DNA from: Novosphingobium sp. EMRT-2
GTDB lineage: Bacteria; Pseudomonadota; Alphaproteobacteria; Sphingomonadales; Sphingomonadaceae
Assembly (NCBI RefSeq): GCF_005145025.1
Contig: NZ_CP039697.1
Span: 496,001-560,000 of the forward strand
Direction of reading: 5' to 3'
DNA length: 64,000 bases
The position numbers and the translations under genes were made by a program. Below are positions 17,047 through 26,598 of this stretch, one piece after another (the first letter of the stretch is position 1; each line of letters starts with the position of its first letter). The notes beneath the pieces were generated by a model. It ran no database searches. It saw only the letters and a program-made list of their open reading frames with translations, and had not been told where the DNA came from.

Positions 17047-18027
17047 ATGAAGCATGGATGCAAGGCCAAATCTCGCGCAACCCGGCGCTTTGCCGCGCGG
17101 CTTGCCGTCGCGAGCCTGGCGGCGGCACTGGCCATGGCAACACCGCTCCGGGCGCAGAACGACGCCATGACGCCGATCCCCATACCGGCGCAGCCTGGCG
17201 CGATCGAACTCGGCACCGGCCCCTTGCCTGGCGCGCGCAACCCGGAGACGTGGCATGCGCAGTACGGCAGCCGCTTCGCCCGCAACGTGACGATCGCGAC
17301 GCTCACCCCGTATCTGCCCGATCCCGCCAAGGCCAGCGGGGCGGCGGTGATCGTGGCGCCGGGCGGCGGCTTTCTCACGCTCTCCATGGAGAACGAAGGC
17401 TCCGACGTGGCAAAGGCGCTTGCCGCCAGAGGCATCGCCGCTTTCGTGCTGAAGTACCGGCTCAACCAGACCCCGGCGACGATGGCCGAGTTCGACAAGT
17501 CCATGCGCGCCATGTTCGCGGGGGTGGCCCGCGCTTCGCAGTCTCCGGCACAATCCCAGCCGACCCCGCAAGAACGGATGGCGGCGCTTGCGCCGCAACT
17601 TGCCGATTCGCGCGCCGCTTTCGCGCTGATCCGCCAGCGCGCCGGCGAATGGCATGTCGACCCCAACCGCATCGGCATGGTCGGCTTTTCCGCCGGCGCG
17701 ATGCTGACGCTGGCGACCGAACTGACCGGGCAGGACGCCAAACCGTCATTCATCGGCCTTGTCTATGGCCCGCTTGCCCCCGTCACCGTGCCGGCCGATG
17801 CACCGCCGATGTTCGTTGCCATTGCCGCGGACGATCCATTCTTCGCCAACAATGGCTTCGGCCTGGTGGAAAGCTGGCGCGCCGCCCGACGCCCGGTCGA
17901 ATTCCACCTCTACGAACAGGGCGGGCACGGATTCGGCATGTACCCCAAGACAACGACCAGCACCGGCTGGTTCGATGCGTTCGTGCGCTGGATGGACATG
18001 CACGGCTGGGTCAAGGCCGTGCGCTGA
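17047..18027 (+). CDS. Secreted alpha/beta hydrolase, acetyl-xylan-esterase-like
   Basis: A 326-residue alpha/beta hydrolase with a signal peptide (AARLAVASLAAALAMATPLRA). An oxyanion-type VIVAPGGGF, the nucleophile elbow GFSAGA, an acidic residue in AADDPFFA and the His of QGGHGFGM make a complete triad. The ATG at 17047 follows AGGAGA. It diverges from xylX and is preceded by a weak TAGCGCTA-like site, so it probably belongs to the xylan/xylose regulon as an acetyl or feruloyl esterase acting in the periplasm. The substrate cannot be read from sequence. Confidence 0.82.
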   Translation: MKHGCKAKSRATRRFAARLAVASLAAALAMATPLRAQNDAMTPIPIPAQPGAIELGTGPLPGARNPETWHAQYGSRFARNVTIATLTPYLPDPAKASGAAVIVAPGGGFLTLSMENEGSDVAKALAARGIAAFVLKYRLNQTPATMAEFDKSMRAMFAGVARASQSPAQSQPTPQERMAALAPQLADSRAAFALIRQRAGEWHVDPNRIGMVGFSAGAMLTLATELTGQDAKPSFIGLVYGPLAPVTVPADAPPMFVAIAADDPFFANNGFGLVESWRAARRPVEFHLYEQGGHGFGMYPKTTTSTGWFDAFVRWMDMHGWVKAVR

Positions 18028-18060
18028 ACTTCCCGTTCATCCCGCTTCGCTTTTGCCGGA

Positions 18061-19863
18061 TTACGCTTCGACGTGACCGATGAACCGTTCAATCATGGCG
18101 TTGTCCATCGCCGGAGCGACCAGATAGCCCTGGATGCTGTCGCAGCGCAGCCGTCGCAGGATATCGGCTTGCGCCGGTGTCTCCACGCCTTCGGCCGTCA
18201 CCTTCTTGCCGAGCCGATGGGCCAGCTCGATCACGCTGGTCACAATCGCACAGTCGGATGGCTTGGTTTCCACGGAATCGATGAAGCTTTTGTCGATCTT
18301 GACGGTGTCCACGGGAATATCGCGCAGATGCCGCAACGATGCGAACCCGGTGCCGAAATCATCGAAAGCGGTTCCCACGCCCGCGTCGTGCAAGCGGCTG
18401 ATTTGCAGGATTGCCTCGTTCTGCTGGCTTCCAAGGAGCGTATCCTCGTTGATTTCCACGCAGATATCCCGTCGGTCGATCATGCCGCTTTCGACAGCTT
18501 CGATGATCAGGTCGACATAGTCGGGTGATCTGAAATCCGCGATCGTGGCGTTGATCGAAATGGAGCGAAATGGCACCCCCGCATCGCGCCATGCCCGAAT
18601 CTGCCCGATCACCGTGCGCAGCACGAACATGTCGGCCCTGGCGGCGAGGCTCTCGTCGATCAACGCGTCCGCGAACGCCGCAGCCGAAAGCAGGCCTTGC
18701 CGCGGATGCTGCCAGCGCAGCAGGGCTTCCATCGCGATCGGCGAACCGGCTCCGTTCTCGATAATCGGCTGATAGAACACGCGCAACTGACCGGTGTGCA
18801 GCGCGGTCTCGAAATCGGCGCGTATGCGCGCGCGCTGCAGCACGGCCTGGCGCATCTCGCTGTCGAACAGGGCGCAACGCGCTCGTCCGTTCGATTTCAC
18901 GGCGTAGAGCGCGATATCCGCACATTTCAGCAGTTCGTTGTGATCCCAGCCGTCACGAGGGAAAATGGCGATTCCGATACTGGCGGAGATTGTCCGGTCG
19001 CTATCCTTCACGTGAACCGGCGGGGCGATGGCTCGCAATAGGGTGTCGGCTCGTTCCATCGCCATTTTCGGATCGCCGCAGTCGTGCATGATGATCGCGA
19101 ATTCGTCTCCGCCGATGCGTGCGATGCAATCGCCGTTCCTGATCGCCGCGCGACAACGGTCGCCCACGGCGCGCAGCACGCTATCGCCGGCGGCATGGCC
19201 CAGGCTGTCGTTGATGTCCTTGAAGTTATCGAGATCGAGCATGGCAATCGCGAACGGCGCTATGCGTTCAAGGCCCTGGTGGATGCATCCCTTGATTGCA
19301 TTCATGAACCAAAGACGGTTTGGCAACCCGGTTAGCGGATCGAAGTTGGCAAGATGCCACAGCCGGTCTTCGGCCATCTTCTGGCGGGTGATGTCGAAGC
19401 GGATCGCGATGAACCGTTCGATTTCGCCATCGGCGCCCCGATAGGGCACGATCGTGGTATCCACCCAGTAAAGGCCGCCGTTCTTGGCCCGGTTGCAGAT
19501 TTCGCCATGCCAGACGCCACCTTGGCTGATCGTCTGGTACAACTCGCGGAAGAATGCGCGATCATGGCGGCCGGATTTCAAGAGGCGGTGGTTCTGGCCG
19601 ATCAGTTCCTCGCGCGCATAGCCGGACAGGTCGCAGAACTTCCGGTTTACCGAAACGATCGTCCCCTTGCGGTCCGTCACCGCAACCACCGCCGCTTCGT
19701 CCAACGCGTGCTTGTAGAAGCGGCTGCGCACGCCGATCTGCGTTGGGTTGTGCGGATCATGGAGGGGCGAGGCCGCGCCGTCGGAGACCTTTTCCGGCGC
19801 GGCCTCGCCGGGCAGTCCGTCACTGCCCGGGAAGTCGAAGTGGCTGCTGGAATATTCGCGCAT
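18061..19863 (-). CDS. PAS-GGDEF-EAL bifunctional c-di-GMP protein
   Basis: A 600-residue soluble signalling protein with a PAS/PAC sensor (about residues 50-170), a GGDEF cyclase domain and an EAL phosphodiesterase domain. GGDEF is intact in RIGGDEFAII, with the inhibitory RNGD five residues before it. EALLRW, EINED, DDFGTGF, KIDKSF and EGVET are all present, so both activities may be functional. No membrane segment is seen. It converges with the esterase gene and lies 88 bases downstream of the chemoreceptor gene, at one border of the chemotaxis block; a PilZ protein stands at the other. Confidence 0.92.
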   Translation of the reverse strand: MREYSSSHFDFPGSDGLPGEAAPEKVSDGAASPLHDPHNPTQIGVRSRFYKHALDEAAVVAVTDRKGTIVSVNRKFCDLSGYAREELIGQNHRLLKSGRHDRAFFRELYQTISQGGVWHGEICNRAKNGGLYWVDTTIVPYRGADGEIERFIAIRFDITRQKMAEDRLWHLANFDPLTGLPNRLWFMNAIKGCIHQGLERIAPFAIAMLDLDNFKDINDSLGHAAGDSVLRAVGDRCRAAIRNGDCIARIGGDEFAIIMHDCGDPKMAMERADTLLRAIAPPVHVKDSDRTISASIGIAIFPRDGWDHNELLKCADIALYAVKSNGRARCALFDSEMRQAVLQRARIRADFETALHTGQLRVFYQPIIENGAGSPIAMEALLRWQHPRQGLLSAAAFADALIDESLAARADMFVLRTVIGQIRAWRDAGVPFRSISINATIADFRSPDYVDLIIEAVESGMIDRRDICVEINEDTLLGSQQNEAILQISRLHDAGVGTAFDDFGTGFASLRHLRDIPVDTVKIDKSFIDSVETKPSDCAIVTSVIELAHRLGKKVTAEGVETPAQADILRRLRCDSIQGYLVAPAMDNAMIERFIGHVEA

Positions 19864-19951
19864 GGCTAGGCGTCTTTCGGCTGTGGCGGTTCCGGCCAGC
19901 GAAACCGCGCAGTCCCGGGCAGATGCACGGCGTCATGAGCCGGCTGCCGCT

Positions 19952-21487
19952 TCAGAATTCCGACCAGTCCTCGGCCGTTGCCGTGGCCGCCATTCCCGCG
20001 GATTTGCGGGCGGCGGGGGCAGGACGGGAAGTGGCCGCTGGCGCTTTGCGCCGGTCCTTGGCTTTGGCAATGGGCACGACCGCGGCGCCGGTTACATTGA
20101 AGCGCGAAACCAGCGTGGCCAGTTGTTCGGCTTCTCCGGCCAGACTGCGCGACGCGGCGTTCGATTGTTCGACCATTGCCGCGTTGTGCTGCGTCATCTG
20201 GTCCATTTCACGAACCGCATCGTTAACCTGCTGCAGGTTCAGCGCCTGGGCTTGCGCGAGATCGGCGATGCCCGTCGCCAGCGATTTGATCTCGCCAACG
20301 CGCGCCGCGATCGAACCGAACGCCTCGCCCGACTGCCCCACCAGCTTGACCCCGCGTTCGACCTGTTCGACGCTGCCGTTGATCAGGTGCTTGATATTGC
20401 TGGCGGCGTCGGCCGAGCGCTGGGCCAGCGCCCGCACTTCGTTGGCCACCACCGCAAAGCCCTTGCCGGCATCGCCCGCCCGGGCCGCTTCGACCCCCGC
20501 GTTGAGCGCAAGCAGATTGGTCTGGAAGGCGATTCCATCGATCACGTCGATGATCTTGCTGATCTCGGTGGCCGTGCGATGGATTCCGTCCATCGCGCCC
20601 ACGGCCTCCTTGACCACGTTGCGTCCCTGCACGGCCTCGTGATCGGCTTCCGCCACAGAGCCGGTCATGTGAACGGCGCCATCGGCCGCTTCGCGCACGC
20701 CGGTGGTCAGTTCCTGCATCGCGGCGGCTGTTTCCTCGAGCGACGCTGCCTGCCGTTCCGTGCGGTTGGCAAGGTCGTCCGAAGCCTGGCGGATTTCGGC
20801 AGCGCCGGTGTTGATCGTCGATGCCGCCTCGGCAACCGACGCCAGCGCGCCGCCGATTTCGAGACGCATCGTTTCGAAATCGGCTTCAATCTGGCGATAG
20901 TTTTCGGGCAGTCCTTCGAGCTTGGTGGAAAAACGCCCGTTGGCGACTTCCGCCAGCGCGTGTCCCAGCTGTTCGATCACGGCAAGGCGGGATTTCTCCT
21001 CGGCCTTGAAATAGGCGGACAGCGCGATTTCCATGTCGAGCAAAGCCAGCTTGACCAGCGTGGCTACCTGCCGACCGGCGGCCTTGTTGCCGAACAGGCC
21101 CGAGCCCTTGTCGCAGATGGTGGTGATGATGGCCGAAAGGACGCGGGCGTAGCCGCCGATGTACCAGGTCGGCTCCAGCCCGATGCGGGCGTGGACCGTG
21201 CCGATCTGTTCCGCCTTGGCGATGTAGCTGCCATCCACCCGGCCCGAGAACAGCGCCGCCCAATGCGCGATCTGCTTGCCCTTGGCGTGATCCATCGCCT
21301 GTCGCGACGAAAAGAAGGCCGCCGTCTTGGGAGTCGCTCCGACCTTGTCGTAGAAGCGATCGAGCGCAGCGGGGGCATGACGGGCCAGTGCTTCGGCAAT
21401 CCTGGGGAAGTTGCCATAATCGGCATCGTCGATACCGAAGAAATCGACGCGCTCGTTCACGAATTCGTTTACGTTGATATTGCTCAT
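19952..21487 (-). CDS. Globin-coupled chemoreceptor (HemAT-like aerotaxis transducer)
   Basis: A soluble methyl-accepting chemotaxis protein of 511 residues. Residues 1-170 form a protoglobin-type sensor, with His99 of GTVHARIGLEPTWYIGGY as the expected haem proximal ligand. A HAMP-like linker and the signalling domain with GIAFQTNLLALNAGVEAARAG follow. The C-terminus is DWSEF, an NWETF-like pentapeptide that tethers CheR or CheB in enteric receptors. No membrane helix is seen, so it should sense intracellular oxygen. Divergent from the cheA operon, together with the CheB-like gene. Confidence 0.92.
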   Translation of the reverse strand: MSNINVNEFVNERVDFFGIDDADYGNFPRIAEALARHAPAALDRFYDKVGATPKTAAFFSSRQAMDHAKGKQIAHWAALFSGRVDGSYIAKAEQIGTVHARIGLEPTWYIGGYARVLSAIITTICDKGSGLFGNKAAGRQVATLVKLALLDMEIALSAYFKAEEKSRLAVIEQLGHALAEVANGRFSTKLEGLPENYRQIEADFETMRLEIGGALASVAEAASTINTGAAEIRQASDDLANRTERQAASLEETAAAMQELTTGVREAADGAVHMTGSVAEADHEAVQGRNVVKEAVGAMDGIHRTATEISKIIDVIDGIAFQTNLLALNAGVEAARAGDAGKGFAVVANEVRALAQRSADAASNIKHLINGSVEQVERGVKLVGQSGEAFGSIAARVGEIKSLATGIADLAQAQALNLQQVNDAVREMDQMTQHNAAMVEQSNAASRSLAGEAEQLATLVSRFNVTGAAVVPIAKAKDRRKAPAATSRPAPAARKSAGMAATATAEDWSEF

Positions 21488-21524
21488 GAGTGGTCCTTCG
21501 CGATCGGTTGAGACGTTTGCAGGT

Positions 21525-22553
21525 CTATTTTTCTGTGCAGGCCTTGATGGCTTCGGCGCCGATCTGGTCGGCTGGCAGTTCGTGCATGGCCGCGTTCAGG
21601 TTGATCGCGGCGGTGGGGGCCTCGGGCACGATGGCGTTGCCACGTTCCTGCGCGAACGTTTCGGCGCCCGCGTTGCGCATCAGCAAAAGGCCCTTGGCCC
21701 CGTCCTGCCCCAGGCCGGACAGCATGATGCCGATGGCCGGCACGCCGGCGCGGGCGATCGTTCCGAACAGGAGGTCGGCCGACGGGCGAACCCCGTTGGC
21801 CGGCTCTCTCGCCAGAAGGCGCAACTGCGCCGGTTCGCCCGCTTCCAGCACGACGTGGTAATCCGGATCGGAAGCAATGTAGATGCCGCCCTGGAGCAGC
21901 GGCGTACCGTCTTTTGCGGGCGTTACGGTGCAGGCCAGTTCGGTGTTCAGCCGCTGGATGAACGCATTGGCCACTTCGGGTTCCGCTTGCAAAACCACCA
22001 CCGTCGGCGGGCAATTGGGCGGATAGGCGGCAAACAGATCCGTCAGAGCCTCGAACCCGCCCATCGATGCGTTGATGGCGATCATGGTGCCGTTCCAGTG
22101 GAACTGCTCCTTGTGCCAGCGATTCACGTGATGGGGCCGCTTTTGGCGGACGTTGCTGTTGGCGGCCGCCAGCACGATCTTGCCCAGTTTGCTGACGTTC
22201 TTGGCGAACTGTTCAGGGCTGACTTTCAACGGCTTCGGAAAGCATTCCACCGCGCCCAGTTCGTAAGCCCGCAGCGTCGTCACCGCGCCGCTCTGCGTCA
22301 GGCTGGAAAGCATGACGACCGGCATGGGATTGCTGTCCATGATCTCTTCGAGAAACTCGATCCCGCTCATGCCGGGCATTTCCACGTCGAGCGTCAGGAC
22401 GTTGGGGCGTAGCAGTTCGATCTGTTCGCGCGCTTCGTTGACGTTAGCAGCGGTTCCCACGACCCGGACGTTGCGGGACTGTTCCAGCAGATCGGAAAAG
22501 AGGGCGCGCATCGCTGCGGAGTCGTCGACCACGAGAACCCTGGCGTCATGCAT
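21525..22553 (-). CDS. CheB-like response regulator with a degenerate methylesterase domain
   Basis: A 342-residue protein with the CheB layout: receiver (VVDDSAAMR, acceptor Asp in LTLDVEMPGM, Lys in CFPKPL), linker and methylesterase domain. The esterase Ser (NASMGG) and Asp (GLGQDG) are present, but the catalytic His expected in VVQHM is replaced: the sequence reads VVLQAEPEVA. The second CheB in this window keeps QHV. The usual FGMPR segment is also lost (IVPEAP). It is therefore probably catalytically dead or altered, and may act as a phosphorylation-dependent adaptor. It lies 37 bases upstream of the globin-coupled receptor gene on the same strand. Confidence 0.87.
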   Translation of the reverse strand: MHDARVLVVDDSAAMRALFSDLLEQSRNVRVVGTAANVNEAREQIELLRPNVLTLDVEMPGMSGIEFLEEIMDSNPMPVVMLSSLTQSGAVTTLRAYELGAVECFPKPLKVSPEQFAKNVSKLGKIVLAAANSNVRQKRPHHVNRWHKEQFHWNGTMIAINASMGGFEALTDLFAAYPPNCPPTVVVLQAEPEVANAFIQRLNTELACTVTPAKDGTPLLQGGIYIASDPDYHVVLEAGEPAQLRLLAREPANGVRPSADLLFGTIARAGVPAIGIMLSGLGQDGAKGLLLMRNAGAETFAQERGNAIVPEAPTAAINLNAAMHELPADQIGAEAIKACTEK

Positions 22554-22649
22554 GGCATAAGTCTTTCATTTCAACGTATTGGTGGATTCGTTGGCCGTGA
22601 GGGCACCGGTCCCTTCTAACCGCCAAAAGCAAGCAAACCGCTGCCGCCT

Positions 22650-22667
22650 GATCGTAGATTTACGATC
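22650..22667. promoter_or_regulatory. Inverted repeat in the divergent chemotaxis promoter region
   Basis: GATCGTA and TACGATC form a perfect 7-bp inverted repeat around GATT, midway in the 221-base gap between the divergent CheB-like and chemoreceptor genes. Size and placement suit a regulator site; the protein is unknown. Confidence 0.45.
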
Positions 22668-22774
22668 CCCGAACAGGGCCTTGCGTTCATTACGTAGGGA
22701 TAAACCCTGCACCACACCGCAAGTCCCGCGAGGCCAGATGGCGCTGGCGGGATGGAACTGGTGCAGGAGGTCCG

Positions 22775-24184
22775 ATGTTAGACTGGTTTGTCAAAGACGC
22801 GCCGATCCGCACGAAATTCGCCGTTCTGATCTGTATTCAGGCGGTGCTTTCCGGCGCTGGCGTGATTCTGGTGCTCGCCGCCGGCGGCAGCGCCCCGGTG
22901 ATGGCGGCCGCGCTGGCCCTTGCGGTGACGGCGGTGGCGATCCTGGCATACGCGCGCGGCGCGATCTGCACGCCCTATGTCCAGACCGTGCAACGCATGG
23001 AGGCGTTGGCTGCGGGCGATGTCGATGCGCCGGTCCGCTTCACCGAATACCGCGATTGCGTTGGCCGGATGACCAAGGCGATGGCGATCTTTCGCAACAA
23101 TGCACTGGAACTGCGCAAAGGCCGCGCCGCCGAGGAGCGCGAAATCATCAACAGCCTCAGCGACGGCTTGGGGCACCTTGCGGCCAATAATCTGGAATTC
23201 CGTCTCGAGAAGCCCTTCCCCGGCGCGTACGATGCCGTTCGGCGGGATTTCAACGCGGCGGCCGAAGCCCTTGCCACCGCGCTCCAGTCGGTGCGGGCCG
23301 CGGCCGCCGGGGTGCTGGTCGGAGCGTCGGAAATCCGGGCCGCGTCGGACGATCTTGCCCAGCGCAACGAACGCCAGGCGGCCAGCCTCGAAGAAACCGC
23401 GGTGGCCATGAACCAGATCACCGGCAAGATGGTGTCGACGGCGGAACGCGCCGGCGAAGTGCAGCAGACCATCGGGGCCGCGCATCGCGAAGCCAGCGAA
23501 GGCGGAGAGGTGGTGACGCGGGCGACCGAGGCGATGTCCGCGATCGAGTCGTCCGCGCGCGAGATCAGCCAGATCATCAACGTGATCGACGGCATCGCTT
23601 TCCAGACGAACCTGCTCGCGTTGAATGCCGGGGTTGAAGCGGCGCGCGCAGGCGATGCCGGAAAGGGCTTTGCCGTGGTGGCGAACGAAGTGCGGGCGCT
23701 GGCCCAGCGCTCCGCCAACGCCGCGCGAGACATCAAGGAACTGATCACCCAGAGTTCACGTCAGGTTGCCGATGGCGTGATGCTGGTGGGTGAAGCGGGC
23801 GGCCTGCTTGAAAGGATCGTCGGGGGTGTCGGCGAGATCTCGGCGCTGGTTACGGAGATTGCCGATACCGCGCACGAGCAGGCGCAGAACCTGCGCCACG
23901 TCAACGCTTCGGTCGGCGAGATGGATCGCATGACGCAGCAGAACGCGGCGATGGTCGAATAGGCCACGGCTGCGGCGCGCAGTCTCGCCAGCGAAGCGCA
24001 TGAACTGACCGCGCTGGTGGACCGGTTTCGCATGGGCGAAAGCGAAGACCGCCCCGCCTATCACCCGGCGGCGCGGTCCAGGCCCGCAATCCCGTCGATG
24101 CCCAGGGTGCAAGGCAATCTCGCTCTCGCGCCGGAACCGGCGGCCACTGTCGCCGAACAGGCGGACGACTGGTCCGAATTCTGA
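22775..24184 (+). pseudogene. Membrane chemoreceptor interrupted by an amber codon
   Basis: A methyl-accepting chemotaxis protein with AGGAGG before its ATG, two adjacent N-terminal membrane segments (about residues 14-65), a HAMP domain and a complete signalling tip (GIAFQTNLLALNAGVEAARAG). Codon 396 is TAG at 23960-23962, where relatives have CAG in NAAMVEQ. The frame then stays open for 73 further codons, reading ATAAARSLASEAHEL and ending in the pentapeptide DWSEF before TGA at 24182. A single C-to-T change explains it. The 395-residue product would lose the last methylation helix and the CheR/CheB tether but keep the CheA-binding tip. A sequencing error is also possible. Confidence 0.85.
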
Positions 24185-24217
24185 TCCGCGCCAGCCCGCA
24201 AAGGACGCCGTTTCATC

Positions 24218-24478
24218 ATGCAGACATTTCCGCTCCCCCCCCGCTGCGATCGCGCGACCGTAGAGGCATTGCTGCCCGATCTTGCCGCGGCGGTCGGCAC
24301 AGGTCCGCTGACGATCGACGCCGCGCAGGTGACTCACGTCAGCCAGGCCCTGCTGCAGCTCATCATCAGCGCGCGCAGGACCAGCGACACCGTTCGCATC
24401 GTGCCGTCGCAAGCCCTGTCCGAAATCGCGCGCATGGCGGGACTCGCCGCTGTCCTGAACGAAAGTGAACCGGCATGA
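24218..24478 (+). CDS. Small STAS-domain protein of the chemotaxis operon
   Basis: An 86-residue single STAS domain: LTIDAAQVTHVSQALLQLIIS matches the central strand-helix with its candidate phospho-Ser, and VRIVPSQALSEIARMAGL the C-terminal helix. The stop overlaps the cheA start (ATGA), so it is translationally coupled to cheA. Such stand-alone STAS proteins occur at the head of several alphaproteobacterial che operons; their role is not established, but anti-sigma-antagonist-like protein docking is the family function. Confidence 0.78.
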   Translation: MQTFPLPPRCDRATVEALLPDLAAAVGTGPLTIDAAQVTHVSQALLQLIISARRTSDTVRIVPSQALSEIARMAGLAAVLNESEPA

Positions 24479-26598
24479 CCAACGAGGAACTTCAGCAGAT
24501 ATTCTTCGTAGAATGCGAAGAATCGCTGGCGGCCGCCGAAGCCGGTCTTGCCGCCTGCCAGGCGGGGACGCACGATGCGGAGACCGTCAACGCGATCTTC
24601 CGCGCGGTGCATTCGATCAAGGGAGGCGCCGGCGCTTTCGGGTTTGCCGCGCTGCAGGCCTATACGCACACGTTCGAAACGCTGCTTTCGGATGTGCGCG
24701 AAGGGATGGTCGACCTGACGCCGGGTCTGGTTGATCTGCTCCTTCGCGCTCTGGATGTGCTCAGCGATCATGTCGCGGCGGTGCGCGATGGCGGGCCGGA
24801 TGTCGACGATGCCGCCGTCGTTGCGGAGCTGGCCGCCGCGCAGGGATGCGGTGGCGCGAAGCCGGCGGAGGAGGCGGTGGCCGCGGCCGTCGATGATTCC
24901 GGACCAGCCGCGCCGACGGACGAGGTCGAAATGGATTTCGACCTTGATTCGCTGCTGGACGACCTTGTGGGGGTGGATGAGCCTGCAACCGCGGACGCAG
25001 ATGAAACGGCCGAGGGCTGGCTGTTGCATGTGCGTCCGCATGCCGGGGCCATGCTCAACGGCGGGGAACCGCTTCTGCTGCTGCGCGAAGTCGCCAGCCT
25101 CGGCGGGGAATGCATCCTGTGCGACACGGCGAACGTCCCGCCACTCGATCTGCTTGTCCCCGGGCAGGGATACCTTGGCTGGACCTTCCGCATGCCCGCG
25201 CATGTCCATGAGGCAGAGGCGCGTGACATCTTCGATTTCGTGGGAGACGATTGTTCGATCGCGATCGGTGACGATGCGGCCATTCCGGCACCGCGTATCG
25301 CAAGCGACTTGCCGGCGGCGGGCGTGAAGCAGGCTGCCGAATCCCGGCCGCAGCCGGCCGATAGCGCCCCGGCGAACGCCGCTGCGGATACCGCTGCCGC
25401 GACGCCCCCGGCGGCTGCCGCAGGGCAGACCATCCGCATCGACCTGGCCAAGCTCGACCGGCTGATCGATTCCGTGGGCGAACTGGTGATCGCGCAGGCG
25501 ATGGTGGCGCAGCGCATGGCGAACCAGGGGATTTCCGCGAGCGAGGAACTGAACCTGCTGGATTCCCTGACGCGCGACATCCAGGAAAGCGCCATGTCGA
25601 TCCGCGCGCAACCGATCGGCACGGTCTTCAGCCGCGTGCCCCGGATATTGCGCGAACTGGCGGCGTCCACGGGCAAGCATGTCCGCCTGTCGCTGGCGGG
25701 CGAAGCGACCGAGCTCGACAAGACGGTGATCGAACGGCTGGGCGAACCCTTGACCCACCTGATCCGCAACGCGGTCGATCACGGGATCGAAAGCGCGGAG
25801 GAACGGCTTGCCGCGGGCAAGGAGGCCGATGGTACGCTGACATTGTCGGCCGAGCATCGGTCAGGCCGCATTCTGATCCGGATCGCCGACGACGGACGCG
25901 GCATCGACCGCGAACGCGTGCTGGCCAAGGCGGTGGCGCAGGGGCTGGTCTCGGCCGATGCGCAGCTTTCGCCGGAAGAGATCGACAATCTGATTTTCGC
26001 GCCGGGCTTCTCGACCGCCGCCAGCGTCACCAGCGTTTCAGGGCGGGGCGTCGGCATGGATGTGGTGCGTCAGAACGTGAAGGATCTCGGCGGTCGCGTG
26101 ACGATCGAATCCCATTTCGGCAAAGGCACCACGTTCACGCTCACGCTGCCCCTGACGCTGGCCATCGCCGACGGCATGGTCGTGGGGGTTGGTGACGAGA
26201 CCATGGTCGTGCCGCTGGCTCACATCGTCGAATGTCTGCGGCCGGAACCCGGCGACCTGCAAGCGATGGGCGGTCGCCACATGATCAACCTGCGCGGACG
26301 CTACATCCCGGTTCTGCCGGTGGGCGAGACGATCGGGATCGGCGGGTCCGCGCCGGACGGCGAACGGGGTGTGCTGGTCGTGGTCGATACCGAAGCGGCC
26401 GGCAAGGCGGCGCTGCTGGTCGATCACATCCACGATCAGCGCCAGTTCGTCATCAAGAGCCTCGATACGCACTTTCACCAGGTCGAAGGCGTGGCCGGCG
26501 CGACGATCCTGGGCGACGGGCAGGTTGCGCTGATCCTCGATGTCGATGGCCTTGCCGCCGGCGCGATGAACATCCTTTCCGAAAGGCAGGCAGCATGA
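24475..26598 (+). CDS. cheA: Chemotaxis histidine kinase CheA
   Basis: A 707-residue CheA. The Hpt domain has the phospho-accepting His46 in VHSIKGG. A low-complexity linker of about 300 residues holds a CheY/CheB-docking-like region. The dimerisation helices start at IRIDLAKLDRLIDSVGELV. The kinase domain has HLIRNAVDHGIE (N box), ADDGRGID (G1), GRGVGMDVV (G2) and GKGTTFTL. The C-terminal CheW-like regulatory domain ends with VALILDVDGL. It phosphorylates CheY and CheB in response to the chemoreceptors encoded beside it. Coupled by ATGA overlaps to the STAS gene and cheR. Confidence 0.97.
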   Translation: MTNEELQQIFFVECEESLAAAEAGLAACQAGTHDAETVNAIFRAVHSIKGGAGAFGFAALQAYTHTFETLLSDVREGMVDLTPGLVDLLLRALDVLSDHVAAVRDGGPDVDDAAVVAELAAAQGCGGAKPAEEAVAAAVDDSGPAAPTDEVEMDFDLDSLLDDLVGVDEPATADADETAEGWLLHVRPHAGAMLNGGEPLLLLREVASLGGECILCDTANVPPLDLLVPGQGYLGWTFRMPAHVHEAEARDIFDFVGDDCSIAIGDDAAIPAPRIASDLPAAGVKQAAESRPQPADSAPANAAADTAAATPPAAAAGQTIRIDLAKLDRLIDSVGELVIAQAMVAQRMANQGISASEELNLLDSLTRDIQESAMSIRAQPIGTVFSRVPRILRELAASTGKHVRLSLAGEATELDKTVIERLGEPLTHLIRNAVDHGIESAEERLAAGKEADGTLTLSAEHRSGRILIRIADDGRGIDRERVLAKAVAQGLVSADAQLSPEEIDNLIFAPGFSTAASVTSVSGRGVGMDVVRQNVKDLGGRVTIESHFGKGTTFTLTLPLTLAIADGMVVGVGDETMVVPLAHIVECLRPEPGDLQAMGGRHMINLRGRYIPVLPVGETIGIGGSAPDGERGVLVVVDTEAAGKAALLVDHIHDQRQFVIKSLDTHFHQVEGVAGATILGDGQVALILDVDGLAAGAMNILSERQAA

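Noticed and set aside
22579..23190. A 203-codon frame upstream of and overlapping the interrupted chemoreceptor
   Set aside because: Arg-rich out-of-frame translation over the chemoreceptor N-terminus; the receptor frame has AGGAGG and clear membrane helices.
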